DNA from: Nocardioides flavus (ex Wang et al. 2016)
GTDB taxonomy: Bacteria > Actinomycetota > Actinomycetes > Propionibacteriales > Nocardioidaceae
Length of the DNA: 44,980 nt
Assembly (NCBI RefSeq): GCF_014653115.1
Contig: NZ_BNAD01000020.1
Location: forward strand, 1 to 44,980
Reading direction: 5' to 3'
Below the pieces are notes generated by a model that did not search any database, was not told the DNA's origin, and saw nothing but the letters and a program-made list of their open reading frames with translations. Position numbers and translations under genes: made by a program. Below, one piece after another: positions 31,001 to 38,921 of this stretch. Numbering within the stretch: the first letter of the stretch is position 1; the number at the start of each line of letters is the position of its first letter.

Positions 31001-31831
31001 TCAGCGGTGGACGACGTCGTAGACCTCGCGCTTGGGCAGCCCGGCGCGCCGCGCGACCTCGGCGATCGCCTCCTTGCGGGTCGAGCCCGAGGCCTCGAGC
31101 GCGGCGACGGCCGTACGCAGGGAGCCGGGGTCGCTGTCCACGGCGGGGGCGCCGCTGGAGCCCTCGACGACGATCGTGACCTCGCCGCGCACGCCGTCCT
31201 CGGCCCAGGCGACCAGGTCGGCGAGGGGTCCGCGGCGGACCTCCTCGTGGGTCTTGGTCAGCTCCCGGCAGACCGCGGCACGGCGGTCGTCGCCGAGCGC
31301 CTCGGCCATCGCCGCGAGGGCGGCACCGGTGCGGTGCGGCGCCTCGAAGAACACCATCGTCCGCTCCTCGGCGGCGAGCCCGGCGAGGCGGCGCCCGCGC
31401 TCCCCCGCCTTGCGCGGCAGGAAGCCCTCGAAGCAGAACCGGTCGACCGGCAGCCCGCTGACGGCGAGCGCGGTGAGCACGGCGCTCGGCCCCGGCACGG
31501 CGGTCACGCGGACGTCGTGCTCGACGGCGGCGGCCACGAGCCGGTAGCCCGGGTCGGACACGCTCGGCATGCCGGCGTCGGTCACCAGGACGACGCGCTC
31601 CCCGGCGAGCAGCGCCTCGAGGAGCACGGGCGTACGGGCCTGTTCGTTGCCCTCGAAGTAGGACACCACCCGTCCGCCGAGCGTGATCTGGAGGTCGGCG
31701 CACAACCGCTTGAGCCTGCGGGTGTCCTCCGCGGCGACCACGTCCGCGCCGGCGAGCTCGGCGGCGAGCCGGGGCGGCGCGTCGCCGGCCTGGCCGATCG
31801 GTGTGCCCGCGAGGACCAGGACGCCATCCAT
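31001..31831 (-). CDS. rsmI: 16S rRNA 2'-O-ribose methyltransferase RsmI
   Basis: 276 residues. Methylates C1402 ribose of 16S rRNA. Tetrapyrrole-methylase-like fold: GVLVLAGTPIGQAGDAPPRL, AAEDTRRLKRL, VVSYFEGNE, VVLVTDAGMPSVSDPGYRLV, AVPGPSAVLTALAVSGLPVD, FEGFLPRKAGER, MVFFEAPHR, and a C-terminal helix-turn part (STRKEAIAEVARRAGLPKRE). Start at ATG 31831, six bases after TACGGT. An in-frame ATG at 31855 would need a promoter further upstream. Divergent from phoX. Confidence 0.95.
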   Translation of the reverse strand: MDGVLVLAGTPIGQAGDAPPRLAAELAGADVVAAEDTRRLKRLCADLQITLGGRVVSYFEGNEQARTPVLLEALLAGERVVLVTDAGMPSVSDPGYRLVAAAVEHDVRVTAVPGPSAVLTALAVSGLPVDRFCFEGFLPRKAGERGRRLAGLAAEERTMVFFEAPHRTGAALAAMAEALGDDRRAAVCRELTKTHEEVRRGPLADLVAWAEDGVRGEVTIVVEGSSGAPAVDSDPGSLRTAVAALEASGSTRKEAIAEVARRAGLPKREVYDVVHR

Positions 31832-31928
31832 GGGTTCACCGTAGATGCTCCCCATGGGTGTTCCCCCACGGCTCCTGCGGTCCTAACGTGGCGAGACCCA
31901 GTCACGGACCCCCGGGAGGTCAGTCGCC

Positions 31929-33380
31929 ATGCACGTCAACCGCCGCACCGCCATCAAGGGAGCCGTCGGAGGAGCTCTCGCCGCCGGCCCGTTCGCCGGC
32001 TTCACCAACGCCGCTGCCCTGGGCCGCCCAGGGGCCCTGGCCGGCACCGCCGTCGGCTCGCTCGTCCCGGTGGCCGACGAGCGCGACGGCGCCGTCCGGC
32101 TCCACCTGCCGTCGGGCTTCTCCTACCGCTCGTTCCACGAGAGCAGCGCGTCGGACCCCGCGATCCTCCCCGACGGCACCCGCCTGCCCGCTCGCCACGA
32201 CGGCATGGGCGCCTTCGCCGGGCCCGACGGCTCGGTCCTGCTGGTGCGCAACCACGAGGTCAACAACCCGCAGCCGGCCTTCGGCCCGACCAAGCCGTAC
32301 GACAAGAGGGGCGGCGCCGGCACCACCACGATCCAGGTGACGAGGTACGGCGAGGTGCAGGACGCTTACACCAGCCTGAGCGGCACGATGATGAACTGCA
32401 GCGGCGGCCAGATGCCGTGGGGCGCCTGGGTGACCTGCGAGGAGACCGTCAACGGACCCGACGTGGGCCCGGACTTCACCGGCGCGTCCAACGTGCCGCT
32501 GCAGAAGCGGCACGGCTACGTCTTCGAGGTGCCGGCGGGGGGCCTCTCCGACGCGCGGCCGCTGCGCAAGGCCGGCCGGTTCGCGCACGAGGCGGTGTCG
32601 TACGACCCCGCGGAGGACGTCCTGTACCTGACCGAGGACAACTTCGCGTTCCCGTCCGGCTTCTACCGCTACGTGGCCCGCAAGCGGCGCGACCCGCACC
32701 GCCACCTCGACCGCAACGGCCAGCTGCAGATGCTCGCGGTGAAGGGCACGCCGCAGGCGCACCTCGAGGCCCACCAGGACACCACGACGGTGTACGACGT
32801 GGTGTGGGTCGACATCGACGAGCCGGACTTCGAGTTCCCCTACACGCCCGGCGAGACCGCGCCCACGAGCAACGACACGGCGATCAACTTCGTCGGCGAC
32901 CAGGGCCGGGCCAAGGGCGCCGCACACTTCTCCCGCTGCGAGGGGCAGGTCTTCCACGACGGCGTCGTCTACTTCACCGCCACGCAGGGCGGAGGGCCGG
33001 CGATGACCGGCCCGGACAACCGCAACGGCTACGGCCGCGGCTGGGGCCAGGTGTGGGCGTACGACACCCGCTCGGCGACGCTGCGGTGCGTCTACCAGTC
33101 GGAGAGCCGCGAGGTGCTCGACTTCCCCGACAACGTCACCACCAGCCCCCGCGGGACCCTGGTGCTCTGCGAGGACCACGACGAGGGCAACTACCTGCGC
33201 GGGCTGACGACCGACGGCGACCTCTTCTCGATCGCGCGCAACGTCATCGGCGGCGCCGGGAACGACGAGTTCGCCGGGTCGACGTTCAGCCCGGACGGCC
33301 ACACCCTGTTCGTCAACATCCAGGCCAGCCGCGGGCTCACCTTCGCGATCTGGGGCGACTGGGAGTCGATCGGGGTCTGA
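31929..33380 (+). CDS. phoX: Tat-exported PhoX-family alkaline phosphatase (DUF839)
   Basis: 483 residues. Twin-arginine signal HVNRRTAIKGAVGGALAAGP, then the PhoX beta-propeller: LHLPSGFSYRSFHES, LPARHDGMGAF, VRNHEVNN, SGTMMNCSGGQMPWGAWVTC, EETVNGPDVG, VSYDPAEDVLYLTEDN, GFYRYV, FHDGVVYFTATQGGG, LCEDHDEGNYLRG, EFAGSTFSPDGHTLFVNIQ. PhoX enzymes use iron and calcium and release phosphate from organic esters outside the cell. GGGAGG ribosome binding site; a -10 TAACGT lies about 45 nt upstream. It lies between rsmI and the mannosyltransferase gene, usually direct neighbours. Confidence 0.92.
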   Translation: MHVNRRTAIKGAVGGALAAGPFAGFTNAAALGRPGALAGTAVGSLVPVADERDGAVRLHLPSGFSYRSFHESSASDPAILPDGTRLPARHDGMGAFAGPDGSVLLVRNHEVNNPQPAFGPTKPYDKRGGAGTTTIQVTRYGEVQDAYTSLSGTMMNCSGGQMPWGAWVTCEETVNGPDVGPDFTGASNVPLQKRHGYVFEVPAGGLSDARPLRKAGRFAHEAVSYDPAEDVLYLTEDNFAFPSGFYRYVARKRRDPHRHLDRNGQLQMLAVKGTPQAHLEAHQDTTTVYDVVWVDIDEPDFEFPYTPGETAPTSNDTAINFVGDQGRAKGAAHFSRCEGQVFHDGVVYFTATQGGGPAMTGPDNRNGYGRGWGQVWAYDTRSATLRCVYQSESREVLDFPDNVTTSPRGTLVLCEDHDEGNYLRGLTTDGDLFSIARNVIGGAGNDEFAGSTFSPDGHTLFVNIQASRGLTFAIWGDWESIGV

Positions 33381-33411
33381 CCGGCCCCAGAGTCCCTCCG
33401 CTTGCCGCCGT

Positions 33412-33464
33412 GGTGGCGGCACACTGCACGCGGGCGCCCGCCTGACCTGCGATCTGCCGCCACC
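33412..33464. repeat. 53-nt palindromic repeat (family GGTGGCGGCA), intergenic copy 1
   Basis: From GGTGGCGGCACACTGC to GCGATCTGCCGCCACC. It lies 31 nt after the phoX stop. 49 of 53 positions match the copy at 33485, and the ends match the two copies inside the ABC-F gene at 22782 and 22845. The rest of the 229-nt gap 33381-33609 holds the second copy and the PMT promoter. Confidence 0.88.
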
Positions 33465-33484
33465 CTCCTCCGCCGTCCCTGCAA

Positions 33485-33537
33485 GGTGGCGGCACACTGC
33501 ACGCAGACGTCCGCCTGACCTGCCATCTGCCGCCACC
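33485..33537. repeat. 53-nt palindromic repeat, intergenic copy 2
   Basis: Direct repeat of the preceding copy after a 20-nt spacer (73-nt period). Terminal GGTGGCGGCA and TGCCGCCACC are conserved in all four copies. No open reading frame of note covers it. Confidence 0.88.
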
Positions 33538-33609
33538 TCCGAGCGACCCCCGCCGGCGCCGGCCGCGTACGCGTCCTGAGGCGGGTGCACGTCTGGGTAG
33601 GGTTCCGGC

Positions 33610-35193
33610 GTGACCCCGACAGCCGCCGAGCGGAATCGTCCGCGCTGGCGGTCCGAGGACCCGCTGCCGGGCTGGATCGGGGCGATCTGCCTCGCGGGCC
33701 TGGCCTTCTTCCTGCGACGCTGGCACCTCGGCACGCCGCACCAGTTCTCCTTCGACGAGACCTACTACGCCAAGGACGCCTGGTCGCTGCTGAACCACGG
33801 CTACGTCCGGACCTACGTCGAGGACGCCGACGAGACGATCCTCAACGGCGACCTCACCGGGCTGTTCCAGGACACCCCGTCGATGATCGTGCACCCCGAG
33901 GTCGGCAAGTGGCTGATCGCCGGTGGAATCGAGGTCTTCGGGATGGACCCGACGGGCTGGCGCACCGCGTCGGCGGTCGTCGGCTCGCTCATGGTCCTGG
34001 TGATGTGCCGCTTCGTGCGGCGGGTCACCGGCTCGACCGTCCTCGGCCTGGTCGGCGGCCTGCTGCTGTCGATCGACGGCCTGCAGCTCGTGTTGTCGCG
34101 GCTCGCGCTGCTCGACATCTTCCTCGCGTTCTTCGTGCTGTGCGGCGTCCACTGTGTCGTCGCGGACCGGCAGTGGCTGCGCGACCGGCTCGCCTCCGGG
34201 CGGGCCGACAGCCGCTGGCTGTCCTGGTGGCGGCCGTGGCTGTTGCTCGGCGGCGTGGCGTTCGGCCTCGCGTGCGGCACCAAGTGGTCGGGGGCCTACC
34301 CCCTGGCCGCCTTCGGGCTGCTCGCCTGGCTGTGGAGCGCCGGTGCGCGGCGGGCGTTCGGCCAGCGCCGGCCGCTGCTGCGCTCGGTCGTGCTCGACGG
34401 CGTGCCCGCCTTCGTCTCGCTCGTCGGCGTGGCGCTGGCGACGTACGTGGCGTCGTGGACCGGCTGGCTGGTGCACGCCGAGGCGTACCAGGACTCCTTC
34501 AGCAACACCCAGTACACCTCGTACGGCGGGGACGACCCGTGGCCGACCGCGAGCGAGCCCGACGCCGAGGGCCTCGGCGAGGTCACCCAGTCGCTGCGGT
34601 CGCTGTGGTCCTACCACCAGGACGTCTACACCTTCCACAGCCACTTCCTCGATGACTCGACCCACGTCTACCAGTCCAGGCCGTCGACCTGGCTCGTGAT
34701 GGGACGGCCGGTCGGGGTGGATGCCCAGACCGACATCCGGCCCGGCTCGCAGGGCTGCGAGGCACCCGCGGAGTCCAGCTGCATCCGCCAGGTCCTGCTG
34801 ATCGGCAACCCGGTCATCTGGTGGGGCGGGTGCCTGGCGATGCTCGCCTCGGTGCTGCTGTGGGTCGGCGCCCGCGACTGGCGCCACGGGGTGGCCGTCG
34901 CGGGGCTCGCGAGCACCTGGCTGCCCTGGTTCGCCTACGACGACCGGCCGATCTTCTTCTTCTACGCCATCACCTGCCTGCCGTTCCTCGTCCTGTCGGT
35001 CGTGCTCGCCATGGGGCACCTGATCGGCACGTCCGACGTGCCGACGCCGAGACGCACGTTCGGGGTGGTCGTCGCCGGCAGCTACACCGTGCTGGCCCTC
35101 GTGGCGTTCGCCTGGTTCTGGCCGATCTGGACCGACCAGCTGCTGACGAAGGCGGAGTGGGACGCCCGGATCTGGTTCCAGCGCTGGATCTGA
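33610..35193 (+). CDS. Protein O-mannosyltransferase (PMT, GT39)
   Basis: 527 residues with about ten membrane helices. Transfers mannose from polyprenyl-phosphate mannose to Ser/Thr of exported proteins. Family marks: first loop with the acidic pair FSFDETYYAKDAWSLL, GWRTASAVVGSLMVLVM, LLSIDGLQLVLSRLALLDIF, GVAFGLACGTKWSG, and the C-terminal WLPWFAYDDRPIFFFYAITC. GTG 33610 follows TAGGGT (33598-33603) by 6 nt: leaderless. In mycobacteria Rv1002c (pmt) lies opposite rsmI (Rv1003), as here apart from phoX. The secreted Thr/Pro-rich protein at 3728-4777 is the kind of substrate expected. Confidence 0.94.
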   Translation: MTPTAAERNRPRWRSEDPLPGWIGAICLAGLAFFLRRWHLGTPHQFSFDETYYAKDAWSLLNHGYVRTYVEDADETILNGDLTGLFQDTPSMIVHPEVGKWLIAGGIEVFGMDPTGWRTASAVVGSLMVLVMCRFVRRVTGSTVLGLVGGLLLSIDGLQLVLSRLALLDIFLAFFVLCGVHCVVADRQWLRDRLASGRADSRWLSWWRPWLLLGGVAFGLACGTKWSGAYPLAAFGLLAWLWSAGARRAFGQRRPLLRSVVLDGVPAFVSLVGVALATYVASWTGWLVHAEAYQDSFSNTQYTSYGGDDPWPTASEPDAEGLGEVTQSLRSLWSYHQDVYTFHSHFLDDSTHVYQSRPSTWLVMGRPVGVDAQTDIRPGSQGCEAPAESSCIRQVLLIGNPVIWWGGCLAMLASVLLWVGARDWRHGVAVAGLASTWLPWFAYDDRPIFFFYAITCLPFLVLSVVLAMGHLIGTSDVPTPRRTFGVVVAGSYTVLALVAFAWFWPIWTDQLLTKAEWDARIWFQRWI

Positions 35194-35365
35194 CGCCGGC
35201 GTCCGACGGGCTGGTCCACCGGGGCCTCAACCCCACAGGTTTGCGCGAGGTTCGGTCAAGATCGGTCGAATCGGCCGGTCGCCCGTTCTCTTTCACCCGG
35301 CGCCGCAGGACCATGGACCCACCCCCGCTCACGCAGGGGTCGACGCCATGGGAGGGAGCGTTGCG

Positions 35366-35596
35366 ATGGACTCCACGATGATCCACGTGTGCCTGCAGAC
35401 CGAGGACGCACCGACCCTGGAGGGTCACGAGGTCGGTGACCGCTGGGTGTGCTCGTGCGGTGACAACTTCGTCTACCGCGAGGGCTTCAACCGCGCGGGA
35501 TACCCGAGCCTGGAGTGGTGGCCGGCTCCAGCGATCCCGCAGCCCCGCGAGGCCAAGGCCGGGCGTCGCCTGCTGTTCGGTCCACGCAAGGGCTGA
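35366..35596 (+). CDS. Small protein with a CxC motif, unknown function
   Basis: 76 residues from ATG 35366, chosen for GGGAGGGAG upstream; an in-frame ATG at 35348 would include the ribosome binding site. Sequence features: MIHVCLQTEDAPTLEGHEV, WVCSCGDNFVYREGFNRAG, SLEWWPAP and a basic end (GRRLLFGPRKG). The three cysteines could bind a metal or redox-cycle. No known family recognised. The 172-nt gap before it (35194-35365) has a short hairpin, ACCCCCGC with GCAGGGGT, and otherwise nothing clear. Confidence 0.6.
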   Translation: MDSTMIHVCLQTEDAPTLEGHEVGDRWVCSCGDNFVYREGFNRAGYPSLEWWPAPAIPQPREAKAGRRLLFGPRKG

Positions 35597-35621
35597 CCCA
35601 CGACCGACTCGCCCGTGCCGC

Positions 35622-36494
35622 TCAGCCGGCCCAGGTCCGGGCGCGCACGAACTCGAGGAACCGCGCCGCCGGCGGCGCCAGCGGCCGCTCGGTGCGCCAG
35701 GTGAGGCCGATGGTGCGGGTCGCCGACGGTGAGGCGAGCGCGAGCCCGACCGACCCCGAGAGCCCGGCGAACGCCTCCGGCACGATCGCGACGCCGAGGC
35801 CGGCGGCGACGAGGCCCTCGATGGTGGCCAGGTCGGCGCTCTCGAAGGACACCGCCGGGCTGACGCCGGCCTCGTCGAGCAGCGCCTGCACGAGCGCGCT
35901 GTGGCCGAACCCGGGCGGCGTGGTCACGAGCTCGTCGCCGGCCAGGTCGGCCAGGTCGACGCGCGTGCGACGCCGCAGCCGGTGCGTCGGCGGGACCACG
36001 ACGACGAGCCGCTCCCGCTGCACCGGCAGCCAGCCCAGGTCGGACGCGCGCTCCATCGTGAGCCCCAGCTCGACGACGCCGCGGTCGAGGTCGCGACGGA
36101 TGTGGTGGGCCGGCTCCTGGCTGAGCACGACCTTCACCCCCGGCGCCTCGGCGTGGAAGGCGCGCAGCAGCCGCGGCACCAAGGTGGTGGCCATCGAGTC
36201 GAGGAAGGCCAGCCGGACCACGCCCGCGTCGGGGTCGAGACGGTTGGCGAGGTCGGCGCGCAGCTGGTCGTGACGGGCCACGAGGTCGCGCGCCGCGTCG
36301 AGGACGACCTGGCCGTCGGGGGTGGCCTCGACGCCCGACGGCGTGCGCTCGAAGACCCGTACGCCCAGCTCGTCCTCCAGGCGAGCCAGCGCCCGAGACA
36401 GCGTCGGCTGGCTGGTGCCGAGCGCGGCGGCCGCGCCGGTGACGTGCCCGGTCTCGCCGAGCTGCACGAGCCAGGCCAGGTCGCGGATCAGCAC
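35622..36494 (-). CDS. LysR-family transcriptional regulator
   Basis: 290 residues from GTG 36494, chosen because the -10 TATGAT lies 6 nt before it; an ATG at 36518 would lie upstream of that box. Helix-turn-helix GHVTGAAAALGTSQPTLSRA followed by LARLEDELGVRVFERT, then a substrate-binding domain (VRLAFLDSMATTLVPRLLRA, VELGLTMERASDLGWLPVQR, ELVTTPPGFGHSALVQALLD, EGLVAAGLGVAIVPEAFAGL). Divergent from an MFS exporter-like gene, the classical arrangement for control of that transporter. Confidence 0.92.
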   Translation of the reverse strand: MLIRDLAWLVQLGETGHVTGAAAALGTSQPTLSRALARLEDELGVRVFERTPSGVEATPDGQVVLDAARDLVARHDQLRADLANRLDPDAGVVRLAFLDSMATTLVPRLLRAFHAEAPGVKVVLSQEPAHHIRRDLDRGVVELGLTMERASDLGWLPVQRERLVVVVPPTHRLRRRTRVDLADLAGDELVTTPPGFGHSALVQALLDEAGVSPAVSFESADLATIEGLVAAGLGVAIVPEAFAGLSGSVGLALASPSATRTIGLTWRTERPLAPPAARFLEFVRARTWAG

Positions 36495-36501
36495 GGCGGC
36501 A

Positions 36502-36520
36502 TCATACGCGTCACGCATGA
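36502..36520. promoter_or_regulatory. Candidate LysR operator overlapping the lysR -10 box
   Basis: TCATACGCGTCACGCATGA is a near-palindrome (T-N11-A spacing available) and covers the minus-strand -10 TATGAT. Binding here would repress the regulator itself and could activate the transporter gene 57 nt to the right. Confidence 0.5.
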
Positions 36521-36576
36521 CATCTACACCGCACCGACATTGGACGCATGGCGGCCCCGCGCGCACGATGGACCGG

Positions 36577-37839
36577 GTGACGTCCCGGACCAGGCAGACC
36601 GACCTGCCCCTCACCGACGGCGGCCCTGCGCCCTACCGTCCGGGCAGTGCCGGCTACCGCCGCGTGATGCTGGCGGTCTTCGCCGCCGGGATGGCCACCT
36701 TCGTCCTGCTCTACGACGTGCAGGCGCTGCTGCCCGAGCTGGTCGTGGCGTTCGACCTGACGCCCGCCCGGGCCACGCTGGCGCTGTCGCTCAGCACCGC
36801 CACCCTCGCCGCAGCCCTCCTCGTGGTCGGCCCGCTCTCGGAGCGGGTGGGACGCACGCGGCTGATCCACGCCGCGCTCTGGTCCGCAGCGGTCGTCGGC
36901 GTCGCGTGTGCGCTCGCGCCGTCGTGGGAGGCCCTGCTGGGGCTGCGGATGCTCCAGGGCGTCACCCTCGCCGGGCTGCCGGCGGTGGCCACGGCGTACC
37001 TCCGCGAGGAGCTGCACCACGGGGCGCACGGGCGGGCTTTCGGGCTCTACATCGCCGGCACCGCCTTCGGCGGGATGGCTGGCCGCGTGGTCACGGCGCC
37101 CATCGCCGACGCGGCGGGGTGGCGCTGGGGACTGGGGGCTGCGGCGATCTTCGCGCTGGCCTGCGCGGCGCTGGTCGCCTGGCTGCTGCCTGCCTCCCGG
37201 CACTTCGTACGCCGGCCCGCCGGCGCGCGTGCCGTGCTCGCCGGGGCACGGGCCGCGGTCGCCGACCGCGCGCTGCTCGCGCTCTACGTCCTCGGCGCCT
37301 GCGGCATCGGCACGATGGTGGCGGTCTTCAACGCCCTCGGCTTCCGGCTCACCTCGGAGCCCTACGGGCTCCCGGTCGGCGCGATCAGTCTCGTCTACCT
37401 CGTCTACGCGCTGGGCTCGGTGAGCTCGGCGGCCTCGGGCCGGGTCGCGGACCGCATCGGCCGGCGCGCCGCGATCCCGGTCGGCTGCGGCCTGGCCCTG
37501 CTCGGGGTGTGGCTGACCCTGGCGGGCGCGCTGCCGGTGATCGTGCTCGGGATGGCTGCGCTCACCGTCGGGTTCTTCGCCGTCCACGGCATCGCCAGCG
37601 GCTGGGTCACCTCGCGCGCCCACCTCGCCGGCGTCGGGACCGCACAGGCCGCGGCGTTCTACGCCTTCGCCTACTACGTCGGCGCCTCGGTCAACGGCTG
37701 GCTCGGCGGCGTCGCGTGGAGCCGCGCCGGTTGGCCGGGCGTCGTCGCGCTGGCCTCGGCGCTGCTGCTCACCGTCTGCGCGATGGTGGTCGTGCTGCGA
37801 CGCACCCCGGCCCTCACAGAACCGGCCTCCGGCAGCTGA
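36577..37839 (+). CDS. MFS transporter, YnfM-like
   Basis: 420 residues with 12 predicted membrane segments. Marks: FAAGMATFVLLYDVQALLPE, the motif-A region VGPLSERVGRTRLI between helices 2 and 3, LRMLQGVTLAGLPAVATAYL, GLYIAGTAFGGMAGRVV, and ASGRVADRIGRRAAIPVG in the second half. This resembles the YnfM/arabinose-efflux-like group, mostly drug or metabolite exporters. GTG 36577 is 7 nt after CACGAT; an alternative ATG at 36568 lies inside that hexamer. Controlled probably by the divergent LysR protein. Confidence 0.88.
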   Translation: MTSRTRQTDLPLTDGGPAPYRPGSAGYRRVMLAVFAAGMATFVLLYDVQALLPELVVAFDLTPARATLALSLSTATLAAALLVVGPLSERVGRTRLIHAALWSAAVVGVACALAPSWEALLGLRMLQGVTLAGLPAVATAYLREELHHGAHGRAFGLYIAGTAFGGMAGRVVTAPIADAAGWRWGLGAAAIFALACAALVAWLLPASRHFVRRPAGARAVLAGARAAVADRALLALYVLGACGIGTMVAVFNALGFRLTSEPYGLPVGAISLVYLVYALGSVSSAASGRVADRIGRRAAIPVGCGLALLGVWLTLAGALPVIVLGMAALTVGFFAVHGIASGWVTSRAHLAGVGTAQAAAFYAFAYYVGASVNGWLGGVAWSRAGWPGVVALASALLLTVCAMVVVLRRTPALTEPASGS

Positions 37840-37846
37840 GCGGGCC

Positions 37847-38458
37847 TCACCAGGCGCCGGGGAACCTCGCCGAGCCCGCGATCACCAGCAGCCCCACCAC
37901 GACGGACGCGCCGGCGGCGATCAGCACGGCCTCGCCGAGGTGGCGCCGTCCCGGCACGACGAGCAGGACCAGCCCGACCAGCCCGGCGAGCACCGGCAGC
38001 AGCCACAGCGGCAGCACCGGGCCGAGCACGAGGGCCGCGACGGCGAGCCCGCCCCCGCCGAGCGCGGCCTGGACCAGCGGCACCGGCCGCGACCCGCGCG
38101 GCAGCCCGACCTCCGTCACCGGCCCCGACTCCGGGAGCTGGTCGGGGGCCAGCACGCGGAGCAGCAGGGTGACCGTCGCCGGGTCGGCGACCACCACCAC
38201 GTCACGGAAGCGGTCGGCGACGGCGTGGCGGCGTACGACCTCGTCGAGGCGGTGCCCACGGTCGACGTCGGGGAACCGTACGGGCGCCAGCAGGACCTCG
38301 GGGTGGGCCTCGCGCCCCAGGCCCTGCACGATGCGCTTGCCCTCGGCGGTGGGCGCGGTGAGCACCACCGCCGACGAACCCATCCGCGCGCGCACGCGCT
38401 GCACCTCGGCGGCGTCGGCCCGGGTGCTGACCACGAGGATCCGCTGGTAGTCCGTCAC
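37847..38458 (-). CDS. Actinobacterial membrane protein of unknown function
   Basis: 203 residues from GTG 38458, which follows TACCGT by 7 nt. The soluble N-terminal half (YQRILVVSTRADAAEVQRVR, VVLTAPTAEGKRIVQ, RFRDVVVVADPATVTLLLRV) has an alternating strand-helix pattern like a Rossmann or universal-stress-like fold. The C-terminal half has two or three membrane segments (GLAVAALVLGPVLPLWLLPV, LAGLVGLVLLVVPGRR, EAVLIAAGASVVVGLLVIAG). It converges on the MFS gene with 7 nt between. I do not recognise the family. Confidence 0.7.
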   Translation of the reverse strand: MTDYQRILVVSTRADAAEVQRVRARMGSSAVVLTAPTAEGKRIVQGLGREAHPEVLLAPVRFPDVDRGHRLDEVVRRHAVADRFRDVVVVADPATVTLLLRVLAPDQLPESGPVTEVGLPRGSRPVPLVQAALGGGGLAVAALVLGPVLPLWLLPVLAGLVGLVLLVVPGRRHLGEAVLIAAGASVVVGLLVIAGSARFPGAW

Positions 38459-38719
38459 GAGGGAGACGGTAGCCCCGGCCGCGCAGTGCGACGATGCCGG
38501 CATGAAGCCGGTCTCGGCTGGAGGTCCGGCGGAGGGCGAGTGGCGGCACGTCGCCTGACGAGCCGTGTCAAGGGACCTTCGGCCCGAGGTCGGACTGCTG
38601 GCAGGCCCTGTCGGGACGTCCTGCTCGCCCGGCAGGCTGGGCGGACCGGGGGCCAGACGCTCCCCGCAGAGATCGGAGCAGGGGGCTGATCCCAGCACCC
38701 AGGAAGCGTCGTGCACCAA
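38459..38719. other. Non-coding gap before the tRNA, with a possible 18-codon ORF
   Basis: With the terminator and spacer next to it this is the only gap over 300 bases (38459-38770). A plus-strand ORF at 38502-38558 encodes MKPVSAGGPAEGEWRHVA; GACGAT lies 6 nt before its ATG, so a leaderless small protein is possible but weak. The string GTGGCGGCACGTCGCCTGAC near its end resembles half of the 53-nt repeat family. The remaining 160 nt are GC-rich with several short stems (for example GCCCGGC with GCTGGGC); no known RNA family recognised. Confidence 0.35.
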
Positions 38720-38760
38720 GAACCGCCCGCCAGCTGCTCGTCGCAGGTGGCGGGCGGTTC
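38720..38760 (-). terminator. Hairpin terminator after tRNA-Ala
   Basis: GAACCGCCCGCCA (38720-38732) pairs perfectly with TGGCGGGCGGTTC (38748-38760), loop 15 nt, 10 nt beyond the tRNA 3' end on the minus strand. A short TTGG follows rather than a U-run. Confidence 0.75.
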
Positions 38761-38767
38761 GTGTGGG

Positions 38768-38843
<76 letters not shown>

Positions 38844-38921
38844 ATGCGCCTCACGGCGCGTCGCCAAGATACACGAGCCCCGAGAGGCCCGACGAATCGG
38901 CCCGGGTCGGCCCTGATCGGG

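Noticed and set aside
31834..31870. Two PHO-box-like strings (GTTCACCGTAG and GTTCCCCCACG) before phoX
   Set aside because: Their 26-bp offset does not fit the 11-bp direct-repeat spacing of PhoP sites, and the first one is the rsmI promoter read on the other strand.
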